A DNA stretch of 64,000 nt, taken from positions 62,001-126,000 of the forward strand of contig NZ_WBJY01000003.1 in assembly GCF_008831085.1 (NCBI RefSeq), written 5' to 3'. Positions 58,037 through 64,000 of the stretch are shown piece by piece. The notes beneath the pieces are model-generated. The model saw only the letters and a list, made by a program, of their open reading frames with translations, did not search any database and was not told the origin of the DNA. The stretch is from Pseudoclavibacter endophyticus. Lineage in GTDB: Bacteria > Actinomycetota > Actinomycetes > Actinomycetales > Microbacteriaceae. Both the position numbers and the translations under genes were made by a program. Numbering within the stretch: position 1 is the stretch's first letter; each line of letters opens with the position of its first letter.

Positions 58037-58555
58037 ATGCGCGGTGTCATCCACAGGCTTCTCTTCCTCGTGCCGTTCGTGCTGCCGGCATGGATGCTCG
58101 TGTGGTGGATCGTCAACGGCGCCTCACCCGGCGAGTTCCTCTTCCTGCTCATCGCCATGCCGGCCGCCTTCGTCACGGCGGGGGTCGCGGCCCTGCTCGT
58201 GTGGTTGCGACCGGATGTGCGCGAGCGGCGTGCGGTGACGTGGACCGATGCCGCGTGGCTCGGCGGCGCATGGCTCGCATGGCTCGTCGCGGGCGCCATC
58301 GGTGGCGGCTACGGCATGCTGGCCCTCATCGCGGCCGGGGTCGTCGCGGTGGTTGCCGTCGTGTGGCTGTGGCGTCGCCTGCGGGCCGAGACGGTGCGTC
58401 GCTACGAGGCGGCGACCGCGAGCGGGGCGGCGCCCGGTGGCTCGCAGCGCGGCGCCGCGCGAAGCCCCGGGGAGGGGCCGGATGCCGGCAAGGTCATCAC
58501 GATCGAGCAGATCCCGCGCACGCCTCCTTCGGCCGGCGGCACCGGGGGCCACTGA
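58037..58555 (+). CDS. Four-helix membrane protein, unknown function
   Basis: 172 residues: four hydrophobic helices within the first 115 residues (LLFLVPFVLPAWMLVWWIV; FLFLLIAMPAAFVTAGVAA; WLGGAWLAWLVAGAIGGGY; LIAAGVVAVVAVVWLW), then a disordered Gly/Ser/Pro cytoplasmic tail. It stands between map and rplS. No family recognised. Confidence 0.7.
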   Translation: MRGVIHRLLFLVPFVLPAWMLVWWIVNGASPGEFLFLLIAMPAAFVTAGVAALLVWLRPDVRERRAVTWTDAAWLGGAWLAWLVAGAIGGGYGMLALIAAGVVAVVAVVWLWRRLRAETVRRYEAATASGAAPGGSQRGAARSPGEGPDAGKVITIEQIPRTPPSAGGTGGH

Positions 58556-58689
58556 AGCCGCCGTGACCCGCGCGGGCGACGGCGCGCGCTGATTGCGGAT
58601 CTCGCCGCGGGCGTGGTTGAATAAGCGATTGTGCCGCGGCTCGGGTCTGCCACAGGGGAACCGGGCGTTCCGCGATGCACGCGCGCGGT

Positions 58690-58753
58690 CCCGTTTCGAC
58701 ACGGGCGCGACTCGAACTGACCTGACCCCCGCATCCGACCTGTGTGCGGATGC
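58690..58753 (+). promoter_or_regulatory. Hairpins in the rplS leader
   Basis: CCCGT (58690-58694) / ACGGG (58701-58705) and GCATCCG (58731-58737) / CGGATGC (58747-58753, loop ACCTGTGTG). The second stem ends at the weak ribosome binding site AGAGAG (58754-58759) of rplS. A possible promoter is TTGCGG (58593-58598) with TTGAAT (58617-58622), weak. Confidence 0.45.
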
Positions 58754-58765
58754 AGAGAGCGAATC

Positions 58766-59116
58766 ATGACCAACCTCATCGACGCCGTCGACGCCGCTTC
58801 GCTGCGCGACGACATTCCCGCGTTCCGTCCCGGCGACACCGTCAAGGTGCACGTCAACATCGTTGAAGGCACCCGCTCGCGCGTCCAGATCTTCCAGGGC
58901 GTCGTGATCGGCCGCCAGGGCGACGGGCTGCGCGAGTCGTTCACCGTGCGCAAGGTGAGCTTCCAGATCGGTGTCGAGCGCACGTTCCCGGTCCACTCGC
59001 CCGTCATCGACAAGATCGAGATCGTCTCACGAGGCGATGTGCGACGCGCCAAGCTCTACTACCTGCGAGGCCGACGCGGCAAGGCCGCGAAGATCCGCGA
59101 GAAGCGAGACGCGTAA
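58766..59116 (+). CDS. rplS: 50S ribosomal protein L19
   Basis: 116 residues from the ATG at 58766, the usual length, with [19 protein letters not shown] and [17 protein letters not shown]. It lies at the subunit interface. A strong terminator follows 10 bp later, so it is probably monocistronic. Confidence 0.97.
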   Translation: MTNLIDAVDAASLRDDIPAFRPGDTVKVHVNIVEGTRSRVQIFQGVVIGRQGDGLRESFTVRKVSFQIGVERTFPVHSPVIDKIEIVSRGDVRRAKLYYLRGRRGKAAKIREKRDA

Positions 59117-59126
59117 GCTGACTGCC

Positions 59127-59150
59127 GTGGCTCCCCACAGTGGGAGCCAC
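59127..59150 (+). terminator. Terminator of rplS
   Basis: GTGGCTCCC (59127-59135), loop CACAGT, GGGAGCCAC (59142-59150), followed by GGGCATTTTC. The T-run makes it the most classical intrinsic terminator in the window. Confidence 0.85.
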
Positions 59151-59178
59151 GGGCATTTTCGGGTGAGGAAGGACTCGG

Positions 59179-60270
59179 GTGGCGGACGGCGATGGGGCGG
59201 TGCGAGCCGACGGGGACGAAGCTGACGGCGACCGAGGCGGGCACGTCGGCGGCAACGAACATCGCGATGCGGATGCGGGAAGCAGCCGGGGCGCGCTTCC
59301 CGAGCGCGAATCGTTCCTCGCGTGGCGCGGACCGGCGCACGTGCGCGCGAAGCACGCGGGCCGGCACCGTCGGCGCCCGATCGACGAGCACGAGGCGGTT
59401 CGCGAACTCGCTCGGCGCGTTCCCGTGCACCCCGAAACCCTGCCGATGACCACGACGGCCGAGGCGGCGATCGTCGCCGACCAGCTCCTCGGAGAAGTCG
59501 GGGGCGGCGAGACCCGGGCGGTCCCGGCATTCGCGAGCGATTCGGCGGCCGGCGAGGTGAAGAAGCCTCGGCGTCGGAGCTCATTCGTCAGCTTCCTTCG
59601 CGAGGTCGCGATCATCGCGGTGATCGCCATTGTGGTCGCCGTGCTCGTGAAGACCTTCCTCATCCGTCCCTACTACATCCCGTCGGCCTCGATGGAATCG
59701 ACGCTCGTCGTCAACGACCGCATCATCGTGAACCTGCTCCAGCCGAGCGTCGTGCCGATCGCCCGAGGCGACGTCGTTGTCTTCACCGATCCCGGCGGGT
59801 GGTTGCCGACGCAGCCGTCGCCCGAAAAATCAGTGGTGCAGACGATCGTCGACGGCGGGCTCGAGGCGGTGGGCCTGAAGCCCTCCGACGACAACAACAG
59901 CCTCATCAAGCGGATCATCGGCATGCCGGGCGACCACGTCGTGTGCTGTAACGCGTACGGACAGCTCGTGATCAACGACGTGGCGATCTCGGAGCCGTAC
60001 GCCGAGCTCGCGGGCAACAGCGCGGCATCCGGTATGGAGTTCGATGTGTCGGTTCCCGCCGATAGCCTCTGGGTGATGGGTGACAATCGGTACAACTCGG
60101 AAGACTCTCGATACCACCAGGACGGGCCGCACAGCGGGTTCGTCCCGCTCAACCACGTCGTCGGCCGCGCCGTCCTGATCAACTGGCCGTTCGAGCGCTT
60201 CGGCGTCCTCGGGAACTATCCCGAGGTCTTCGCGCAGGTTCCGTCGCGCGAGCCCGCCCTCGCGACCTGA
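59179..60270 (+). CDS. lepB: Signal peptidase I with a long N-terminal extension
   Basis: 363 residues from the GTG at 59179 (GAGGAAGG 6 nt upstream). The first 135 residues are charged, Asp/Gly/Arg-rich and cytoplasmic; one membrane helix (about 141-160) leads into the catalytic domain: nucleophile Ser171 in IPSASMEST and base Lys244 in LIKRIIGMPGD, plus MGDNRYNSEDSR. It cleaves signal peptides outside the membrane. An ATG at 59446 would remove most of the extension but has no ribosome binding site. Confidence 0.94.
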   Translation: MADGDGAVRADGDEADGDRGGHVGGNEHRDADAGSSRGALPERESFLAWRGPAHVRAKHAGRHRRRPIDEHEAVRELARRVPVHPETLPMTTTAEAAIVADQLLGEVGGGETRAVPAFASDSAAGEVKKPRRRSSFVSFLREVAIIAVIAIVVAVLVKTFLIRPYYIPSASMESTLVVNDRIIVNLLQPSVVPIARGDVVVFTDPGGWLPTQPSPEKSVVQTIVDGGLEAVGLKPSDDNNSLIKRIIGMPGDHVVCCNAYGQLVINDVAISEPYAELAGNSAASGMEFDVSVPADSLWVMGDNRYNSEDSRYHQDGPHSGFVPLNHVVGRAVLINWPFERFGVLGNYPEVFAQVPSREPALAT

Positions 60271-60271
60271 C

Positions 60272-60979
60272 ATGTCTCCTGCGACGCCGACCGCCGTGGA
60301 CCCGACCCTTGCGCTCGAGCGAGCGCTGCTCGGCCGTGCGCCGGTCGTGATTGGCATCGACGAGGTCGGACGGGGCGCGATCGCAGGCCCCGTCGCAGTC
60401 GGGGCCTGTGCCATCGGTGCGCGAGAGCTCACGGCCGGGTTCCCCGCGGGCTTGCGCGACTCGAAGCTCCTGACGGCCAAGCGCCGGGTCGACGTCGAGC
60501 CGGCGGCGCGCGCGTGGGTCACGGCGGCGGGGGTCGGTCTTTGCAGCGCGACCGAGATCGACGAGTTCGGCATCATCGCGTGCCTCGCCGCGGCAGCAAA
60601 ACGCGCCCTCGCGGCCCTGCACGAGGTCGGCGTGCCCGTCGCACGCGCGGCGATCGTGCTCGACGGCTCGCATGATTGGCTCTCGCCGGCCCTCGAGCAT
60701 CCACTCGACGTCTCGGTGCGACCGAAGGCCGACCGCGACTGCGCAGTGGTCTCGGCGGCCTCAGTCATCGCGAAGGTCGAGCGCGATGCCCTCATGCGGT
60801 CGGCGCACGAGTCTGGTGAGTACGCCGATTATGCCTGGCACTCGAACGTCGGCTACGGCTCGCCCGCCCACTACGCCGCACTCGCCGCGCACGGGGCGTC
60901 GTCCCTGCACCGCCGCACGTGGCTGCGCGCCGCGGCGGCTGAGCAGACCGCGCATCCCGAGCGCGTCGTCAGCGCCTAG
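60272..60979 (+). CDS. rnhB: Ribonuclease HII
   Basis: 235 residues. Acidic catalytic residues Asp30-Glu31 in GIDEVGRGAIAGPV, a third Asp in VLDGSHDW and the late motif VISAASVIAK-like VSAASVIAKVERD. It removes RNA primers and misincorporated ribonucleotides. ATG one base after lepB. Its TAG stop is part of the -10 box of the next gene. Confidence 0.96.
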   Translation: MSPATPTAVDPTLALERALLGRAPVVIGIDEVGRGAIAGPVAVGACAIGARELTAGFPAGLRDSKLLTAKRRVDVEPAARAWVTAAGVGLCSATEIDEFGIIACLAAAAKRALAALHEVGVPVARAAIVLDGSHDWLSPALEHPLDVSVRPKADRDCAVVSAASVIAKVERDALMRSAHESGEYADYAWHSNVGYGSPAHYAALAAHGASSLHRRTWLRAAAAEQTAHPERVVSA

Positions 60980-60982
60980 ACT
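60977..60982 (+). promoter_or_regulatory. -10 box TAGACT overlapping the rnhB stop
   Basis: TAGACT, whose first three bases are the rnhB stop codon, ends 9 nt before the ATG at 60992. It may give the next gene its own near-leaderless transcript in addition to read-through. Confidence 0.4.
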
Positions 60983-60991
60983 GGGGCGATC

Positions 60992-61315
60992 ATGGACGAG
61001 GACACCTTCGACGAATACGAGCGCAATCTCGAGCTCGCGCTGTTTCGCGAGTATCGCGACATCGTGACGCAGTTCCGCTACGTCATCGAGACCGAGCGGC
61101 GCTTCTACCTCGCGAACACGGTCGACCTGCAGCGCCGCGACACCGAGCACGACTTCTACTTCGAGCTCACGATGAACGACGTATGGGTGTGGGACATCTA
61201 CCGTTCGAACCGCTTCGTGAAGCAGGTGCGCGTGCTCACGTTCAAAGACGTCAACGTCGAAGAGCTCGCCTCGGAGCAGTTCGAACTGCCGAAGGAGCTC
61301 GCGCTCGACGAGTAA
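60992..61315 (+). CDS. DUF2469 protein
   Basis: 107 residues, a short acidic protein (MDEDTFDEYERNLELALF, then FYFELTMNDVWVWDIYR). Conserved in Actinobacteria directly after rnhB; function unknown. A 34-bp perfect palindrome right after the stop terminates the rnhB-side transcripts. Confidence 0.93.
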   Translation: MDEDTFDEYERNLELALFREYRDIVTQFRYVIETERRFYLANTVDLQRRDTEHDFYFELTMNDVWVWDIYRSNRFVKQVRVLTFKDVNVEELASEQFELPKELALDE

Positions 61316-61321
61316 GTCGAA

Positions 61322-61355
61322 GCGGGGGCCGCGCGCAGCTGCGCGCGGCCCCCGC
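61322..61355. terminator. Bidirectional terminator, 17-bp perfect stem
   Basis: Left arm GCGGGGGCCGCGCGCAG, right arm its exact complement. It lies between the convergent DUF2469 and ThDP-enzyme genes, with GTTCTTCG on the right side. Confidence 0.85.
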
Positions 61356-61366
61356 GTTCTTCGAAG

Positions 61367-63145
61367 TCAGCGCTGGATGCGCTTGGCGGTCTTGTGCATG
61401 TTCTCAATGATCTCCTGCTGGAACGGCGCCACGATGGAGCCGTCGATCCGGCAGTCGAGCAGGATCGTGCCCTCGGCTCCCCGTTCGGCCCAGTCGCGGA
61501 CGGCCTGCAGATCGTCGAGCGTGCGCACGACGACGCCCGTCGCGCCGACGCCCTCCGCGAACTTCGCGAAATCGACGCGATCGATGAGCATGGCGCGCTG
61601 ATCGAGGCCGATGGTGCCGTACTGCGTGACCTCGGCCGTGTAGGCGGCATCGTTGAAGACGATGATGATGGCGCTGCGGGCGGCGCGCACGACCGAGTCG
61701 AGATCGGCGAGGCCCATGAGTCCGCCGCCGTCGCCCGTCACGACCGTGAGGGTCCGATCCGGCGCGGCCGCCGCAACGCCTGGGGCGCTCGGGAACCCGA
61801 GGCCGATCGACTGGAACTGCGTGCCGACGAGCGTGATGCTGTCGGCGGATGGCAGCCGCCAGTGGTAGTGCACCCAGCCGAGGAAGTGGCCGCCGTCGGA
61901 TGCGACGATGCGCTGCTCGGGCACGATCGCGTCGAGCTCGCGCATGAGGCTGCGCGGGTCGAGCCGGTCGGCTGGCGCGTCGTCGTTGCCCGGCTCGCGG
62001 TCGAACTGCGCCCCCGCGACGTGCTCCGGGTCGACGCCCGCCCACCGCTCGCGGGGCACGGCCTGTTCCGCCCGCTCCACGATGCCGCGGATCGCGGCGG
62101 CCGCGAGGCTCGCGTCGCCGCGCACGAGGTCCGTGACGGCGGGGTTCGGCGCGACGTCGCGGTCGTCGACGCGGAAGACCCGCGCGTGCTCGCCGAGCGC
62201 CGTGCCGAAGGCGGTCGTGAACTGGTTGAGGCTCGCGCCGACGACCAGCACCACGTCGGCGTCGCGCATGTAGCCGAGCGTGCGCTCCGAGCCGAAGCCG
62301 CCCGCGACGCCGAGGTCGAGGGTGCGGCCGGCGAACGTGCCACGTGCCGGTGCGCTCGACACCGTCAGGGCGCCGATCGCATCGGCGACGGCCCAGAGGT
62401 CGGCGGCGGCGGCACGGCCACCGCGGCCCGCGAGCACGAGGGGGCGCTCGGCCGCGAGGAGGGCCTCGGCAGCGGCGCGCGCGGCTCCCTCGTCGAGCGC
62501 GACCGGTTCGGCGTCGAGCGGCGCGTCGAGGTCGAGGGTCTCGTCGGCGGCGTCGGCCGTCGGAACGTCGTACGGCACCGACAGCACGACCGCGGTGCGC
62601 TCGCGGACCGCGTGGCGGAGTGCCGCGAGCGTCGTCGCGCCCGGAGTGGCCGGGTCGATCACGAACGTCGTCGCCCCGCAGGCGGTCGCGATGGCGGTCT
62701 GATCGAGGTCCCAATCGCGCATGCCGGTCGTCGGGGCGTCACCGGCGATGAGGAGCAGCGGCGTATATGACCTGACGGCTTCGGCGAGCGACGTGATGGT
62801 GTTGGTGAAGCCTGCACCGTAGGTGGCGGTCGCGACCGCGATGCGACGCGACACCCGGTGATAGGCGTCGGCCGAGGCGACGGTCGCGGTCTCGTGGCGC
62901 ACCGCGTGGTAGGTCACGTCGGTGAGGCGGGCGAGCGCGTCGATGAGGTAGGCGTTGCCGTTGCCCATGAGACCGAAGACGTCGCTGACGTGCGCGGCGA
63001 GCACGGTGGCCATGCGCTCGGCGACGGTCTGCGTCGCCGTGGGCGCCGCAGTGCCGGCCGCGGTGGCGATGCGATCGGCGCCGGTTTCGGTGTCGGCGCT
63101 CGTGGTGGTCGTGGATGAGCCATCGAAGGTGGTCGGAGATGACAA
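61367..63145 (-). CDS. Thiamine-diphosphate-dependent enzyme (acetolactate synthase-like)
   Basis: 592 residues. The ThDP-activating Glu85 is in AVRHETATVA; the ThDP/Mg site is GDG at 471-473 with Asn498 in FNDAAY. Three-domain layout of the POX/AHAS/decarboxylase family, but no close match to ilvB substrate residues, so the reaction (carboligase, decarboxylase or oxidase) is open. The start is a TTG at 63145 with GAAAGG upstream; the first 38 residues are Ser/Thr/Ala-rich. It interrupts the usual DUF2469-yraN adjacency. The 63146-63394 gap shows no other gene. Confidence 0.88.
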   Translation of the reverse strand: MSSPTTFDGSSTTTTSADTETGADRIATAAGTAAPTATQTVAERMATVLAAHVSDVFGLMGNGNAYLIDALARLTDVTYHAVRHETATVASADAYHRVSRRIAVATATYGAGFTNTITSLAEAVRSYTPLLLIAGDAPTTGMRDWDLDQTAIATACGATTFVIDPATPGATTLAALRHAVRERTAVVLSVPYDVPTADAADETLDLDAPLDAEPVALDEGAARAAAEALLAAERPLVLAGRGGRAAAADLWAVADAIGALTVSSAPARGTFAGRTLDLGVAGGFGSERTLGYMRDADVVLVVGASLNQFTTAFGTALGEHARVFRVDDRDVAPNPAVTDLVRGDASLAAAAIRGIVERAEQAVPRERWAGVDPEHVAGAQFDREPGNDDAPADRLDPRSLMRELDAIVPEQRIVASDGGHFLGWVHYHWRLPSADSITLVGTQFQSIGLGFPSAPGVAAAAPDRTLTVVTGDGGGLMGLADLDSVVRAARSAIIIVFNDAAYTAEVTQYGTIGLDQRAMLIDRVDFAKFAEGVGATGVVVRTLDDLQAVRDWAERGAEGTILLDCRIDGSIVAPFQQEIIENMHKTAKRIQR

Positions 63146-63394
63146 AACAGTGCCTTTCGGGAGTGCACACGGAAGCTGGGGGCCGTATATGACTCGACCG
63201 AGGAAGGTCTATCGCCCATTTTTCAGGCGACGGCGGCAACAGCGCTCGCCGGACGGCGCCATTCTACCGAAGCCCCCGCGCGCGGCCCCGCCCGGTCGTC
63301 TCCGGCCTGTGGAGCCCGATGCGTCCACAGGAGCGCCCGCCGGTCGGGCATCGGCGTGCGCCGAGCTACGACCATGTTCGCGGGGGTGGCGCGG

Positions 63395-63754
63395 ATGCGA
63401 ACGAAAGATGTGCTTGGCCGGCGCGGCGAAGAGCTCGCGGCGGCGTTTCTGGCGGCGGCGGGGCACGAGATCATCGCCCGGAACTGGCGTTGCGCGTACG
63501 GCGAGATCGACCTCATCACTCGCGACGCGAGCGAGATCGTGTTCGTCGAGGTCAAGACGCGCTCGTCCACCGGGAAAGGTCATCCGCTCGAGGCGATCAC
63601 CCCCGAGAAGCTGGCGCGTCTTCGCCGCCTCGCGGGCGCCTGGATCGCCGTGAACCCGCATCGTTGCCAGCGCATCCGCCTCGATGCCGTCGGCATCGTC
63701 GCCCCTCGGGGCCGATCGCCCGAGTTCCACCACCGTCGCGCGATCGGGGCCTAG
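63395..63754 (+). CDS. UPF0102 (YraN) endonuclease-like protein
   Basis: 119 residues from the ATG at 63395 (MRTKDVLGRRGEELAA). The RecB/restriction-like core is intact: Asp39 in GEIDL, Glu52 and Lys54 in VFVEVKTR. Presumed nuclease or Holliday-junction-type factor linked by context to competence genes. ATG 63374 and GTG 63356 are possible upstream starts. Four bases separate it from comM. Confidence 0.92.
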   Translation: MRTKDVLGRRGEELAAAFLAAAGHEIIARNWRCAYGEIDLITRDASEIVFVEVKTRSSTGKGHPLEAITPEKLARLRRLAGAWIAVNPHRCQRIRLDAVGIVAPRGRSPEFHHRRAIGA

Positions 63755-63758
63755 ACAG

Positions 63759-64000
63759 GTGTCGAGCGCCAAGAGCATCGCCATCGCGCTGACCGGCATC
63801 GGCGGCGATCGCGTCGACGTCGAGGCGCACATCGCCAGCGGGCTGCCGAAGTTCCTCCTCGTGGGACTGCCCGACACGGCACTCGGCGAGGCGCTCGACC
63901 GGGTGCGCGCGGCGCTGCAGAGCACCGGGTGCTCGCTCCCGGCCGACCGCGTGACCGTCAACCTGTCGCCGGCCTCCCTGCGCAAGCATGGCAGCGGATT
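63759..64000 (+). CDS. comM: YifB/ComM family Mg-chelatase-like ATPase, 3' end outside the window
   Basis: The first 80 residues are visible, from a GTG at 63759: SIAIALTGIGGDRVDVEAHI, LPKFLLVGLPDTAL and VTVNLSPASLRKHGSG are diagnostic of the N-terminal domain. ComM is a helicase that promotes branch migration during natural transformation. Coupled to yraN; dprA commonly follows downstream. Confidence 0.93.
   Translation, partial: MSSAKSIAIALTGIGGDRVDVEAHIASGLPKFLLVGLPDTALGEALDRVRAALQSTGCSLPADRVTVNLSPASLRKHGSG

Overview
The window is a 64-kb piece of a high-GC actinobacterial chromosome, most likely from the Microbacteriaceae or a close relative. The evidence is: strongly GC-biased codon third positions; -10 boxes of the TANNNT type; many start codons without a Shine-Dalgarno site; actinobacterial markers (DUF2469, a DUF3516-type Ski2-like helicase, a furA-katG pair); and the order rplS-lepB-rnhB-DUF2469 followed by yraN-comM. 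No genus can be named from the sequence alone. I see no rRNA, tRNA, transposase, integrase or CRISPR array. Apart from a few metabolic islands this is core, vertically inherited sequence.

Layout. 1-2500: the 3' end of an unknown gene, a long disordered membrane protein and a small unknown protein. 2578-7265: the str operon (rpsL, rpsG, fusA, tuf) with a clear promoter and terminator. 7338-17378: a structured leader, then the S10 and spc ribosomal protein operons, complete except that no S14 gene lies between rplE and rpsH. 17459-19422: secY-adk, with no map or infA after them. 19489-23906: a small lipoprotein and smc, which carries an unusual disordered insert. 23930-37715: accessory and metabolic genes (katG-furA, an LLM flavin oxidoreductase, a GyrI-like protein, two oxidoreductases, a nitrilase with a divergent AraC regulator, the helicase, an orphan sensor-like membrane protein, and terC under a Mn2+ riboswitch). 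37936-47091: a DUF2231-like protein, a histidine phosphatase, ftsY with three coupled genes (SRPBCC, DUF4166, DUF4166-like), a membrane protein, a PQQ-type sugar dehydrogenase lipoprotein, a gamma-carbonic anhydrase and ffh. 47261-53461: a CUT2 sugar ABC transporter, a previously unlisted 41-codon gene with its own promoter, a type-B carboxylesterase, a GCS2-type ligase and a small membrane protein. 53665-64000: rpsP-khpA-rimM-(flippase-like)-trmD, map on the other strand, rplS, lepB, rnhB, DUF2469, a ThDP-dependent enzyme, yraN and the start of comM.

How the genes work together. Most of the window makes ribosomes and moves proteins: ribosomal proteins, EF-G and EF-Tu, tRNA and rRNA maturation (TrmD, RimM), SRP (Ffh) and its receptor (FtsY), the translocon (SecY), signal peptidase (LepB) and N-terminal methionine removal (Map). 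Smc serves chromosome segregation. Oxidative stress (KatG/FurA), manganese homeostasis (TerC), nitrile and ester hydrolysis, and sugar import are added between these blocks.

Most noteworthy. (1) At least eight genes have a TANNNT box 6-9 nt before the start codon, which suggests leaderless mRNAs. (2) A tiny arginine-rich gene at 50138-50263 has a near-consensus promoter, a tandem palindromic operator, a 5'-UTR hairpin and a GGAGG site. (3) Five tandem 13-bp AGGAG-containing repeats lie between furA and katG. (4) Two direct repeats 21 bp apart sit exactly between the nitrilase and araC promoters. (5) Acidic inserts interrupt Smc and TrmD. (6) The spc operon joins smc directly, with map relocated next to trmD.
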